Assembly (NCBI RefSeq): GCF_000368025.1 | Contig: NZ_KB849212.1 | Coordinates: forward strand, 1 to 64,000 | Direction of reading: 5' to 3' | Source: Acinetobacter parvus DSM 16617 = CIP 108168 | Lineage (GTDB): Bacteria > Pseudomonadota > Gammaproteobacteria > Pseudomonadales > Moraxellaceae | DNA length: 64,000 nt | Shown: in pieces, positions 23,352-32,388 of the stretch | Layout: each line of letters starts with the position of its first letter | How positions within the stretch are numbered: the first letter of the stretch is position 1 | The notes under the pieces: generated by a model | Told to the model about the DNA's origin: nothing | What the model saw: the letters and a program-made list of their open reading frames with translations, nothing else | The model's database searches: none | Position numbers and translations under genes: made by a program

Positions 23352-23765
23352 ATGGCTTACGATGACCAAAATATTTTTGCCCGAATTCTTCGTGGCGAAT
23401 TGCCTGCGATTAAAATTTATGAAGATGAACAGGTTCTTGCCTTTATGGATATCATGCCTCAGGCAGATGGTCATGCTTTGGTTATTCCCAAAACGCCAGC
23501 AGTGACATTGCTAGACCTGCCTGCCGATGCGGCTGCCTATACCATCCAGATCGTTCAAAAGATTGCCCGTGCGATTGAGTCTGCATTGGATGTTAAGGGT
23601 ATTGTACTGATGCAACTTTCTGGCGAAGCTGCGGGTCAAACTGTGCCGCATGTACACTTTCATTTGATTCCAGGCTCAATTCATCATCTAGGTCGTCATG
23701 CGGCTCAAATGGGTGATCAGGAGAAGATTAAGGCGCTTGCTGAAAAGATTAAGGCCGCCCTGTAA
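23352..23765 (+). CDS. HIT family nucleotide hydrolase
   Basis: A 137-residue histidine-triad protein. The triad HVHFH sits in GQTVPHVHFHLIPG. The N-terminus (NIFARILRGELPAIKIYEDE) is typical of HinT/Hit purine-nucleoside phosphoramidase or Ap4A hydrolase types. GGGA precedes the ATG and a strong terminator follows. The physiological substrate cannot be read from the sequence. Confidence 0.92.
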   Translation: MAYDDQNIFARILRGELPAIKIYEDEQVLAFMDIMPQADGHALVIPKTPAVTLLDLPADAAAYTIQIVQKIARAIESALDVKGIVLMQLSGEAAGQTVPHVHFHLIPGSIHHLGRHAAQMGDQEKIKALAEKIKAAL

Positions 23766-23783
23766 CTGATAATTTTTTCGTAA

Positions 23784-23807
23784 ACGGAGTTGTTACTCCG
23801 TTTTTTT
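23784..23807 (+). terminator. Terminator after the HIT gene
   Basis: ACGGAGT (23784-23790), TGTT loop, ACTCCGT (23795-23801), then a run of seven T. Confidence 0.92.
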
Positions 23808-24018
23808 ATTTGATAACTATTTAATAATCAATAACAAATAGAATTATTACCAAATATAAACTGTCATCAAATTGTCATTTTCCTTTCACTTCTCTGTCAC
23901 AAAGTTTACCGATACTGCATACAAGTCAGTGAGCTGTGTAACTTTTTGTACATAAGCAAGCTTATAACCGTAACTAAGGCAACTGCCATTTACAAAAAAG
24001 TGTTTTGGAGAAATCTCA

Positions 24019-25185
24019 ATGAAAAAATTGCTTCTTGCTGCTACTGTAGCAACTTTAGCCATGAATGCAGCGCAAGCAGCACCAACATTGTATGGTAAGC
24101 TCAATGTGACTTTGGATCAAATTGATAAAAATGGCTTTAAAGACGAAAGCGTAACTAAAGTAAATTCTAACGCTTCGCGTATTGGTGTAAAGGGTGAAGA
24201 GAAACTTACTGATAGTCTTTCAGCAGTTTACTTGGCTGAATGGCAAGTCAATACTGATGGCGACGGTACAGACTTAGGTATGCGTAACCGTTTTGTCGGT
24301 ATTAAATCTAACGGCGTTGCAACATTAAAAGTTGGTCATTACGATTCTTACTTCAAAACTGCAGCTGGTAATAACCAAGATATTTTTAACGATCACAATG
24401 AACTTGATATGACAGCAGTTTTAGCTGGTGAAGATCGCCTAAAGAATGTTATTGGTTTTGAAACTGATAAAAAATTACTGGGTGGCTTAGCTTTCAACAT
24501 CATGTTCCAGCAAGGTGAAAATGCAGCAACATCTGCAACTGCAAAAACATCTACAACTTCAACAGCTGGCGTTACTAAAGAAACAACTGTAGTTACAAAC
24601 TATGGTTTAAAAGATGCACGTGATGGTTTTGGTGATGGTGTTTCAGCATCTTTAACGTATGAAAATAAAGATGTCGGTTTAGCTGCGGCAGTTGCTGCAA
24701 ACCGTGCTGTAGCAACTAAATTTAGTGCACATAACTTAACTGGCGTTTATGCTGATGCCGTTCGTGTTACAGGCTCTTTAGACTTTACCCCAATTGGTGT
24801 TGATGGTTTGGTATTTGGCGCATTATGGCAAACAGCTAAGCCTACAGATGATGTTGTGGCTGTCATCACAACGACTAAAGAAACTGGGAAACCAGACACA
24901 GTCACTAATAATTCATTTAAAGGCTTAAAAGAAAATGCTTTTGGTGTAACGGCTGCGTATGCAATTCCATCAACACCTGTGAAGTTAAAAGCACAGTACA
25001 TTTCTGCAACGACTGAATCAGACGGTCGTGATGATCGTAAACAAGATCTTTATGGTCTTGGTGCTGACTACCAAATCAACAAACAAGCTCGTTTCTACGG
25101 TATTGTTGCTCAGCAAAAACGTGACTGGTTAACTAAAGATGATAAGAAAACCAATATTGGTTTAGGTATGGAATATAACTTCTAA
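24019..25185 (+). CDS. Outer-membrane porin (Gram-negative porin family)
   Basis: A 388-residue trimeric-type porin. A signal peptide (MKKLLLAATVATLAMNAAQA) is followed by the first strand APTLYGKLNVTLDQI and many alternating amphipathic strands. The C-terminus ends in aromatic F (GLGMEYNF), the BAM recognition signal. TT/ST-rich insertions near residues 170-195 and 275-300 are probably extracellular loops. GGAG precedes the start and a strong terminator follows. Substrate specificity unknown; not OmpA or CarO. Confidence 0.88.
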   Translation: MKKLLLAATVATLAMNAAQAAPTLYGKLNVTLDQIDKNGFKDESVTKVNSNASRIGVKGEEKLTDSLSAVYLAEWQVNTDGDGTDLGMRNRFVGIKSNGVATLKVGHYDSYFKTAAGNNQDIFNDHNELDMTAVLAGEDRLKNVIGFETDKKLLGGLAFNIMFQQGENAATSATAKTSTTSTAGVTKETTVVTNYGLKDARDGFGDGVSASLTYENKDVGLAAAVAANRAVATKFSAHNLTGVYADAVRVTGSLDFTPIGVDGLVFGALWQTAKPTDDVVAVITTTKETGKPDTVTNNSFKGLKENAFGVTAAYAIPSTPVKLKAQYISATTESDGRDDRKQDLYGLGADYQINKQARFYGIVAQQKRDWLTKDDKKTNIGLGMEYNF

Positions 25186-25210
25186 TTTGAAGTTCAGTTC
25201 TAAATAAAGA

Positions 25211-25239
25211 AACAAAAGGGCGATATGCCCTTTTGTTTT
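25211..25239 (+). terminator. Terminator between convergent porin and DUF937 genes
   Basis: AAAAGGGC (25214-25221) pairs with GCCCTTTT (25227-25234), flanked by A-rich and T-rich runs, so it can work in both directions. Confidence 0.9.
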
Positions 25240-25246
25240 ATCCATT

Positions 25247-25867
25247 TTATTTCTTTAAGAAACCACTGAGCAAGTTTAAAACTTGTTGAATATCATTGTT
25301 GGCTTCCTGTGGATTAGTGTTTCCACCTTGTGGAGTTAAGGAATCAATCACTTGGGGCAAGACTGAAGCAATTGCGCCATAAATTGCTGACTTTGGTGTT
25401 TGGGTTTGCTGGGCAACCTGCTCCACATCCTGGTCATCGAATAGGCTTTGAATATTTTGTGCTGGAATATCCTGTGCATTTTGCTGGTGTGGATCGACCC
25501 AGCTTTGTACCTGATTTGCCAAACCTGCATTTTTCAGTTTATCCAATGCACCTTGCAAACCGCCCTGTTTTTGAATCCATGCAAGAATTAAAGGCAAAAC
25601 GGCGATTAACAATGTTTGTGCTGTGTTACCACCTGCTGCATTACTTTGTGTTGAAGTATTACCAGCACCTAATTGACCCAGTACAGAACCCAAAATTCCG
25701 CCTAGACCACCTTGTTGCTGGTTTTGGGTATTTTGTTGCTGTTGTCCACCAAGCTGTCCCAATACCGAACCTAAAATTCCGCCTAAACCACCACCCTGAC
25801 CTGATTGCTGCTGACCGCCTAAAGCCTGTTTTGCTAAAATTTCAACAATGTTGGTTAAATCTGTCAT
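25247..25867 (-). CDS. DUF937/YidB-like protein
   Basis: A 206-residue protein. Its N-terminal part holds two copies of GGLGGILGSVLGQLG (near residues 26 and 53) in Gln-rich linkers. A C-terminal domain follows with GLANQVQSWVDP, the YidB-like motif, and a helical end. Function unknown for the family. The near-identical tandem repeat could vary in copy number by slipped recombination. Single gene with its own ribosome site (AAGGAA). Confidence 0.82.
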   Translation of the reverse strand: MTDLTNIVEILAKQALGGQQQSGQGGGLGGILGSVLGQLGGQQQQNTQNQQQGGLGGILGSVLGQLGAGNTSTQSNAAGGNTAQTLLIAVLPLILAWIQKQGGLQGALDKLKNAGLANQVQSWVDPHQQNAQDIPAQNIQSLFDDQDVEQVAQQTQTPKSAIYGAIASVLPQVIDSLTPQGGNTNPQEANNDIQQVLNLLSGFLKK

Positions 25868-26032
25868 GACTTATATGTTCCTTTTGGAATTATTTATCCA
25901 AAAGAATACGCTGCTTTGAATACACAAAACAAAATTGAATTGTTAAATTTTGCAAGAGCTTGCGATAAATCTCTATCCAATCTTGCCTATTGAATGGTTG
26001 AAGTTCCACAGAAATTAAATCATTGCTGAGAT

Positions 26033-26494
26033 TTACCAGCGGAATTTATTCCAGTTTTCAGGATTGGCCCAGAACTTGGAGTTAAACCAGTCTGGTACAT
26101 GCTTATAGGTCAAGATATTAAACTGCCATAAAGCAAAATTACTATCATGTGTGGTCTTGTCAATGAGCTGGGTAAAACCCAGTGAACGCAATAACTTTTC
26201 ATCATCCAGTTTACTGACCACAACAATTCGTTTTGCCATGAGGTCACGCAACTTCACCAATAACTGTGCCTTTTGCGTTTGATTGATGTCCTGCATTTCT
26301 TCAGTATCAAATAATACAAAACCTAAATCATAACGCTGTGTAAATGGCAGATTTAAAAAGTCAGTTACGTTAAAATAATGCCATTGAATTGAAGCATGAT
26401 GGTCAATGTTTTGACCAATACACAGTGCGGTAGCAATGGGCTGTTCCTTAGATAAATCGTCTAGCATCGAAGTGATGACATTTTGTCCAGCCAT
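26033..26494 (-). CDS. DUF6231 family protein
   Basis: A 153-residue soluble protein of a family found in Acinetobacter and Pseudomonas, without known function. It has a Rossmann-like alternation (ATALCIGQNI; YDLGFVLFDTEEM; KRIVVVSKLDDEKLLRSLGF), reminiscent of a methyltransferase-derived fold without a SAM motif. The C-terminal end is Trp/Asn-rich (FWANPENWNKFRW). The start is divergent from, and close to, the DUF2797 gene. Confidence 0.75.
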   Translation of the reverse strand: MAGQNVITSMLDDLSKEQPIATALCIGQNIDHHASIQWHYFNVTDFLNLPFTQRYDLGFVLFDTEEMQDINQTQKAQLLVKLRDLMAKRIVVVSKLDDEKLLRSLGFTQLIDKTTHDSNFALWQFNILTYKHVPDWFNSKFWANPENWNKFRW

Positions 26495-26521
26495 AAGCCA
26501 CCTAAGTTGAAAAGAGAGAGG

Positions 26522-27394
26522 ATGATGGAACTACAAGGCATTTGCCATAAAATGCACGCAGCGCTCAAGACGCATAGTGTACCTGATCAGGCAATACACA
26601 AGGCAAATGTTGAATATAAATTTATACTGGATCGTTCAGAAATCGACCTACCCTTTGTCTTGGGGCAGGAGTTGGAGATTGAATGGACAGGTAATATTTT
26701 CTGTACCTCATGCGGTGCCAAAACCCCAAAGTCATATTCACAGGGTCATTGTTTTAAATGTTTTAAAACCAAGGCGGAATGTGATTTGTGTATTATGAAA
26801 CCCGAAACCTGCCATTACCATCTGGATACATGCCGTGAAGATGAGTTTGCACATAGTGTCTGTTTCCAGCCGCATATTGTTTATTTGGCCAATTCCAGTG
26901 CTTTAAAAATCGGGATTACCCGTATTATGAACATGCCAACCCGTTGGCTGGACCAAGGCGCAACGCAGGCGCTTCCCATCCTGAAAGTAGGTTCACGCCG
27001 CTTATCTGGTCATCTGGAAACATTAATTGGTACTCAGATTGCCGATAAAACAGATTGGCGTAAATTACTCAAAGGTGAAGCTGAACCTTTAAACCTGATT
27101 GAACAACGCGATCAGATTCTTGAGGAATTTGCTCCTAAAATTCAAACAATTCGTGATGAATTTAGCCAAAACCTTGAGTTTGATGAAAATCTGGAATTTT
27201 TGGAAAATGAATTGCCCAGAGAATTTATTTATCCAGTTGAGCAATATCCAGAAAAGATTAAATCGTTGAATCTGGACAAGACACCGAAAATTCGTGGTGT
27301 CTTGCAGGGCATTAAAGGTCAGTATTTATTACTGGATATTGGGGTGATCAATATCCGTAAATATACGGGTTATGAATTAATCCTACGTGCATAA
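26522..27394 (+). CDS. DUF2797 zinc-ribbon protein
   Basis: About 290 residues. An N-terminal beta domain is followed by cysteine pairs (FCTSCGAKT; HCFKCFKTKAECDLCIM; CHYH; CREDE), then a segment typical of DUF2797 (HIVYLANSSALKIGITR), which resembles GIY-YIG-like nuclease elements. The C-terminal domain is beta-rich. Function unknown. GAGAGAGG precedes two adjacent ATGs (26522 and 26525); either may be used. Confidence 0.83.
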   Translation: MMELQGICHKMHAALKTHSVPDQAIHKANVEYKFILDRSEIDLPFVLGQELEIEWTGNIFCTSCGAKTPKSYSQGHCFKCFKTKAECDLCIMKPETCHYHLDTCREDEFAHSVCFQPHIVYLANSSALKIGITRIMNMPTRWLDQGATQALPILKVGSRRLSGHLETLIGTQIADKTDWRKLLKGEAEPLNLIEQRDQILEEFAPKIQTIRDEFSQNLEFDENLEFLENELPREFIYPVEQYPEKIKSLNLDKTPKIRGVLQGIKGQYLLLDIGVINIRKYTGYELILRA

Positions 27395-27399
27395 ATAAA

Positions 27400-27424
27400 A
27401 AGGTGGCATTTAAGCCACCTTTTC
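27400..27424. terminator. Bidirectional terminator
   Basis: AAGGTGGC (27400-27407), ATTTAA loop, GCCACCTT (27414-27421), with A run before and T run after. It separates the convergent DUF2797 and lpxB genes. Confidence 0.92.
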
Positions 27425-28608
27425 TATACTTCTTCTGTTTTTAAGCAACTCAAAATTGCCTGTACGGGGTCTTCGGTATTTCCTGAGATTAACTGTTTAT
27501 GCATACTCAGGTGTTGCATCATTTGAATATGTGCGGTTTCGTAATCCATCAATCTTTCAATTTCTGCTGCCAAATGCTGTGGTGTGGCATCTGCCTGAAT
27601 CAGTTCCTCAATCACTTTCTTGCCCGCAATAATATTCGGCAATGAGTAATAAGGAATTTTAACCAGAAACTTGGCAATAATATAAGTCAGCCAGTTCAGT
27701 TTATAGAACGTCACCATTGGACGATGCAACAACATGGCCTCAAGCGTCGCCGTACCAGAGGCAAGTGCCACAATATCGCTGGCATTCATCACCATACGAC
27801 CAATTTTGGATTCTGCATCAGTATTTTCCAGAATATGGATTTTTACCTTTAGTTCGGTATCCATATTCTGAATTCCTTGCTCAATCTGCTGCTTACGTGC
27901 GTCATTAATTGCAGGGATTAAAAACTCAAGATCGGGATATTTCTTATGCAAAATTTCGGCTGTACCGATTAATAAAGGCAGTAAACGCTCGATTTCACCC
28001 CGACGGCTACCAGGGAGTAAAGCAATATGGGTTTTATGGGCAGACAGTCCAAGCTGGTGTTTTGCTTCGGTAATTGGATTTTTTAAGGGCAATTGCTTTG
28101 CCAGTGGATGCCCGACAAATGCCGCAGGGACATCATAGTTTTGATAAAAGGTTTTTTCAAAGGGAAATAAGCACAGTACTAAATCAATACTTTGTTTAAT
28201 GCCATGTACCCGTCCTTGCCGCCATGCCCAGACCGATGGGCTGACATACTGAACGGTTTTAATGGGTAGACTGTTTTCCTTGATGCTTTTAGATAAACGT
28301 AAATTAAAATCAGGTGCATCAATCCCAATAAAAATATCGACTGGATGTTCAGTCCAGCGCTCAACCAGACCATCGCGGACTGCAAATAATTTTTTCAGGT
28401 CCTTTAATACTTCAACAATCCCCATGACGGATAGAATTTCCATTGGGTAATAACTATGGAAACCCTCAGCAATCATTTGTGGACCACCAATCCCCTCAAA
28501 TTCAGCATCAATTCCTTGTTCGCGAAAACTACGCATGAGCTTTGCCCCTAAAGTGTCTCCAGAGACTTCACCCACAACAATGCCAATTTTTAGTTTTTGC
28601 TTTAACAA
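27424..28608 (-). CDS. lpxB: Lipid-A-disaccharide synthase
   Basis: A 394-residue GT19 glycosyltransferase joining UDP-diacylglucosamine and lipid X in lipid A synthesis at the inner membrane. Signature regions: GEVSGDTLGAKLMRSF, IGIDAPDFNLRL, SPSVWAWRQGR and LLPGSRRGEIERLLPLL. Length and motifs are normal. Here lpxB stands alone, with no lpxA or fabZ neighbours. Confidence 0.96.
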   Translation of the reverse strand: MLKQKLKIGIVVGEVSGDTLGAKLMRSFREQGIDAEFEGIGGPQMIAEGFHSYYPMEILSVMGIVEVLKDLKKLFAVRDGLVERWTEHPVDIFIGIDAPDFNLRLSKSIKENSLPIKTVQYVSPSVWAWRQGRVHGIKQSIDLVLCLFPFEKTFYQNYDVPAAFVGHPLAKQLPLKNPITEAKHQLGLSAHKTHIALLPGSRRGEIERLLPLLIGTAEILHKKYPDLEFLIPAINDARKQQIEQGIQNMDTELKVKIHILENTDAESKIGRMVMNASDIVALASGTATLEAMLLHRPMVTFYKLNWLTYIIAKFLVKIPYYSLPNIIAGKKVIEELIQADATPQHLAAEIERLMDYETAHIQMMQHLSMHKQLISGNTEDPVQAILSCLKTEEV

Positions 28609-28932
28609 GACCTAAGCCCCTTGCCAGTATTTAAAAGTATTCTAACAAAATGATTTTACACCGAATCATAAAAAATCATCTAATTTGTTGATGTGCAGTA
28701 AAAATTGCGTCTCATCTAAGATAGCATTAAATAATCCTTATACCATCTGGATTTGCGATAAAGGAATAATTGCTTGAACTTTACTTAAATAATATTATTA
28801 ACAATAATCATTTTCATCTTTTATTTCTTCTCGGCTTAGTGTTTTATGACTGTTTATGGCTAAATCCACCACCCCAACTTTTGTCTATCGACTCAGTATT
28901 TTTTATCTTTTTGCTTTCACATTCATACTGGG
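28609..28932. other. Non-coding stretch between lpxB and the IS fragment
   Basis: AT-rich. It holds the lpxB promoter region on the minus strand. A hydrophobic 66-codon frame at 28770-28970 runs into the IS end and has no ribosome site; I consider it spurious. No tandem duplication next to the IS end is visible (GGG before 28933, CAA after 46115). Confidence 0.5.
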
Positions 28933-29027
28933 TGAACCGTACCGGGTTTGTCGGAGACTTTTTTATTTAAGTTAGGCCACCTGACCTAACGGATTAATCT
29001 TATCATAGTAGATTGCTTCAAACTCAA
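28933..29027 (-). mobile_element. IS3-family fragment, right end, fused into modC
   Basis: From 28933 the sequence TGAACCGTACCGGG, TTGTCGGAGACTTTTTTATT and onward is almost identical to the inverted complement of the IS end at 46020-46115. Similarity runs to about 29027, where it breaks into modC. It contains the terminal repeat and the last codons of the transposase; the rest of the element is gone. Confidence 0.85.
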
Positions 29028-29672
29028 AATCGGTGAATTACTTAGCTGATGATCCTGTAATTCAATAATTTCTGCATCCAGCTGTTCCAGCTCTTCATGA
29101 TGATGGGTCACATAAATCATCGGCACCTGTATTTCATCACGGATGCGAGTAAAAAATGGCAGGATCTGCTGTTTCAGTTTGGTATCTAGGCCAGTCAATG
29201 GCTCATCCAAGAGCAGTAATTTAGGACTGGACAACAGCGCCCGCCCGATCGAAATACGCTGTGCTTCCCCACCCGATAATTGCTGAACCCGACGCTGCAA
29301 TAGATGATCAATTTCCAGTAATTCGGCAATCTCTTTTAATTGGAATTTCTCCTGTTCCAATTTGCCCCATTTTTTGGCATAAAGCAGGTTCTGTTCAACA
29401 TTCATATGTGGAAACAGCATCGCCTGCTGAAATATCAAAGCGATTTTACGCTGATGGACTGGAATATGAATTTTCTGATTTGTATCAGTCAGGATCTGTT
29501 TATTTAAATGAATATAGCCAGATCGTGGTTGATAGAGTCCAAGGAGTAATTTAAGAAAAGTAGTTTTGCCTACTCCCGAAGGTCCAACAATTCCCAGGAC
29601 AGAATTCTGCATCTGGACTGCTGCATCTAAACTAAAGGCATCCTTTTGATAATGAAACTCACATTGCAGCAT
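28986..29672 (-). CDS. modC: Molybdate ABC transporter ATPase, C-terminally truncated
   Basis: A 228-residue ABC ATPase with Walker A (GPSGVGKTT), signature LSGGEAQR, Walker B (LLLLDEPLTGLD) and the H-loop (YVTHHHEE). Full ModC is about 350 residues with a molybdate-binding TOBE/Mop domain after the ATPase. Here the last 15 codons (from ILSLKQSTMIRLIR) are read out of the IS3 fragment, so the TOBE domain is missing. The nucleotide-binding core is complete and could still drive transport without regulation by bound molybdate. It overlaps modB by one base. Confidence 0.92.
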   Translation of the reverse strand: MLQCEFHYQKDAFSLDAAVQMQNSVLGIVGPSGVGKTTFLKLLLGLYQPRSGYIHLNKQILTDTNQKIHIPVHQRKIALIFQQAMLFPHMNVEQNLLYAKKWGKLEQEKFQLKEIAELLEIDHLLQRRVQQLSGGEAQRISIGRALLSSPKLLLLDEPLTGLDTKLKQQILPFFTRIRDEIQVPMIYVTHHHEELEQLDAEIIELQDHQLSNSPILSLKQSTMIRLIR

Positions 29673-30358
29673 TAGCGCTCCTGAATTTTCTGCTGATATT
29701 TTTGCATAATCCAGTAATTCGCCAATAATGCTGCAAAAGCCAGACCTAAAGATAAAAGCATTAGTCGTAAAGCCATCTGTTCGCCATCAGGTTGCTGTAA
29801 TAGGGAATAGATCGCAATCGGAATAGTGCGGGTTTCGTCAGGAATATTGCCAACAAAGGTGATGGTGGCACCAAACTCGCCAAGACTGCGGCTAAAACAG
29901 AGAATACCGCCAATCAGAATACCAGGCAACGCCAGCGGTAAGCTGATACTGCAAAAAACTTTATAGGGCTGAACACTCAAAGAATTTGCTACCTGTTCCA
30001 GCTGCGGATTAATCATCTGAAATGACACCCGGATCGGTTGCACCATTAAGGGGAAAGCCACAATCATGGCAGCCAGCACTGCACCTTTCCAGTTAAAAGC
30101 CAGCTGAATGCCCCACTGCTGCAACCATTGTCCAATCCAACCATTGCCACCAAAGACGATCAATAATAAATAGCCCAATACCACAGGTGGTAAAACCATC
30201 GGCAGGTGTAAGAGGGCTTCCACCACATATTTCAGGCGAAACTCATAACGTGCCAGAATCCATGCCAATAAAATGGCAAACGGTAAACTGATCGCTGTGG
30301 CAAAACCTGCAACTTTTGCTGACAGATACAATGCACTGAGTTCCTCTGGTGTCAGCAT
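29672..30358 (-). CDS. modB: Molybdate ABC transporter permease
   Basis: A 228-residue inner-membrane permease with about five or six transmembrane helices. The EAA loop for ModC docking is visible around EQVANSLSVQPYKVFCSISL and the G following. It lies between modA and modC in a tight operon. Confidence 0.94.
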   Translation of the reverse strand: MLTPEELSALYLSAKVAGFATAISLPFAILLAWILARYEFRLKYVVEALLHLPMVLPPVVLGYLLLIVFGGNGWIGQWLQQWGIQLAFNWKGAVLAAMIVAFPLMVQPIRVSFQMINPQLEQVANSLSVQPYKVFCSISLPLALPGILIGGILCFSRSLGEFGATITFVGNIPDETRTIPIAIYSLLQQPDGEQMALRLMLLSLGLAFAALLANYWIMQKYQQKIQER

Positions 30359-30370
30359 ACTGGAACCATC

Positions 30371-31126
30371 CTAGAGTTTAAAACCATAGTGCTGATAAAT
30401 CTTTTTCGCCTCGGTATGCTGACTCATAAAATGCATGAAATTGACTGCATCGGCATTTTTACTGCCCTGCTCAGTCAAGGCAATTGGATAGACAATCGGG
30501 CTATGCGTATGAGCTGGAAAGACCCCAGCAATTTTCACTTTTTTACTCTGTAACGCATCGGTCTTATACACCATCCCAGCCTGACATTCACCACGTTCCA
30601 CAAAAGCCAAGGCCGAACGAACACTATCTGTTTCGACAATGCGGCCTTGCAGACCCTTTAACCATTTCAGATTGGTTAGACTCTGTTTGGCATATTTACC
30701 GACAGGCACAGATTCCATTTGTCCGGTACATACATACCCCTGAAAGGACTGGGCAAAATTAAATTGAGAACTGGCCTGAAAGCTTTGCTGACGCTGTAGA
30801 GGAATGATTAATACCAGTTCATTGGTTAATAAGGGCTTTACTTGAGATCTAGCTATTTTTTGTTTTTTTACCAGATAGTTCATCCAGTCCTGATCGGCAG
30901 AGAAAAAAATATCAGCCGGTGCGCCAGTTTCAATTTGTCGGGCGAGCGATGAAGATGCTGCAAAGACCAGCACTACTTTGATTGAGGGATACTGTTTTTC
31001 ATAACGTCTGGCAATCTCCGTCACCGCATTGCTCAGACTGGCGGCCGCATAAACTCGGACGGTACTTCCGGCCTGGACTGAACAGGACAGTAAAACTGCA
31101 CTGAATAAGATCAATCCCTTTTTCAT
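30371..31126 (-). CDS. modA: Molybdate-binding periplasmic protein
   Basis: A 251-residue substrate-binding protein. The signal peptide is MKKGLILFSAVLLSCSVQA, then VRVYAAASLSNAVTEI, the start of the mature lobe with the oxyanion-binding serine. ASSSLARQIETGAPADIFFSAD is split by the usual family motif. I placed the start at 31126, with AAGGA upstream; a longer frame to 31210 overlaps moeA and lacks a signal-like start. Confidence 0.93.
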   Translation of the reverse strand: MKKGLILFSAVLLSCSVQAGSTVRVYAAASLSNAVTEIARRYEKQYPSIKVVLVFAASSSLARQIETGAPADIFFSADQDWMNYLVKKQKIARSQVKPLLTNELVLIIPLQRQQSFQASSQFNFAQSFQGYVCTGQMESVPVGKYAKQSLTNLKWLKGLQGRIVETDSVRSALAFVERGECQAGMVYKTDALQSKKVKIAGVFPAHTHSPIVYPIALTEQGSKNADAVNFMHFMSQHTEAKKIYQHYGFKL

Positions 31127-31140
31127 CGGTGACATATTCC

Positions 31141-32388
31141 TTAAATAAACAGACCTTGCAGGATCTGACCAGCCTGGATGCTTTGCGCTGCCGGAATACG
31201 GACAATACAATTGGCCTGCATCAGGTTACTCAGCATATGTGACTGTTGCTTCGGCAAGCTGGAAAGCTTTAGCATTCCCGAGTCAAAACTTAATGCCATA
31301 CGCAAAAAACGTTCCCGGCTATCAACTTTCAAGTCATGACTTATTACTGCACTAAACCATTGCGGTAATTGCTTTTGACCTTGTACCGTACTGATTAAGG
31401 TTGATACATAGATCTGCATGGCTATATAGACTGCAGCCGGATTACCCGGCAGGCCGAGTAAATAACATGGATTTTGATCGGGTCGCTCAGATTTGGCGAA
31501 GAACATTGGCTTGCCAGGTTTCTGTTTGACTTTCCAGAATAACTGTTCAAAACCAATTTTCAGTGCTACCGGGCGGACAAAATCATAATCTCCTACCGAT
31601 ACACCACCAGTGGTCAAAATCAGATCATACTGGGTTCTCAACCTTTGAAATAGCGCGCTGACCGCCTGTTCGGTATCGGCAACATGCATGATCTCAACCT
31701 GCTGGTTTCTGGACTGGAACCAGGCTTGAATTAAAGGAGCATTGGCATCAAAAATTTTGCCGGAATTCAGGTCTTCCACAGTGTCAGCCACTTCATCCCC
31801 AGTAATCACCACTGCAATTTTAGGATAGCGATAAACTGAAACCTCCTGGATCCCTGCCATACTTAAGGCTGCAATTGTCCCAATACTGAGTTGCTGCCCC
31901 TGAACAGCCAGACATTGGTCCATACGAATTTCTTCACCCGCTTGACGAATATCAGCATCCAGTCGCAAGGCTTCAGTCAAGATAATGGTCGAGTCCCTGA
32001 GCTGTACAATTTCCTGTCGTGCCACCGTCGTGGTCTGCAACGGAATTTTCGCACCAGTAAAGATGCGTACTGCCTGACCTGGTTCAAGTATCAGATCAGC
32101 TCCCTGTCCAGCACGAATTTCCCCGATCAGCTCAAAACTACTTTCTGCTGGCATGTCGGTATCCATACAGATGGCATAACCGTCTACAGCACTTTGCGAA
32201 AATATAGGCAGCTGAGTTTTTGAGTAAATATCTTCGGCTACAAAACGGTTCAGTGCCTGACTTAAGGGCAGTGTTTCAACGCCTAGATGATCAGTATGAT
32301 CTAGAATCATCTGCAGAGCCTGATCGACAGAAATTAGGCCGAGTTCACTGCCACAGGCGGAATGTGCTGTCGTTACAGCAGAGTTCAT
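31141..32388 (-). CDS. moeA: Molybdopterin molybdenumtransferase
   Basis: A 415-residue enzyme inserting molybdate into adenylylated molybdopterin. Family motifs: SQSAVDGYAI, AVRIFTGAKIP, TTGGVSVGDYDF and LLGLPGNPAAV. Normal length. It overlaps the upstream moaC-moaB fusion by 4 bases (ATGA type) and precedes modA by 14 bases. Confidence 0.95.
   Translation of the reverse strand: MNSAVTTAHSACGSELGLISVDQALQMILDHTDHLGVETLPLSQALNRFVAEDIYSKTQLPIFSQSAVDGYAICMDTDMPAESSFELIGEIRAGQGADLILEPGQAVRIFTGAKIPLQTTTVARQEIVQLRDSTIILTEALRLDADIRQAGEEIRMDQCLAVQGQQLSIGTIAALSMAGIQEVSVYRYPKIAVVITGDEVADTVEDLNSGKIFDANAPLIQAWFQSRNQQVEIMHVADTEQAVSALFQRLRTQYDLILTTGGVSVGDYDFVRPVALKIGFEQLFWKVKQKPGKPMFFAKSERPDQNPCYLLGLPGNPAAVYIAMQIYVSTLISTVQGQKQLPQWFSAVISHDLKVDSRERFLRMALSFDSGMLKLSSLPKQQSHMLSNLMQANCIVRIPAAQSIQAGQILQGLFI

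Noticed and set aside
28770..28970. 66-codon hydrophobic frame between lpxB and modC
   Set aside because: No ribosome site, runs into the IS terminal repeat, composition explained by AT-rich sequence.
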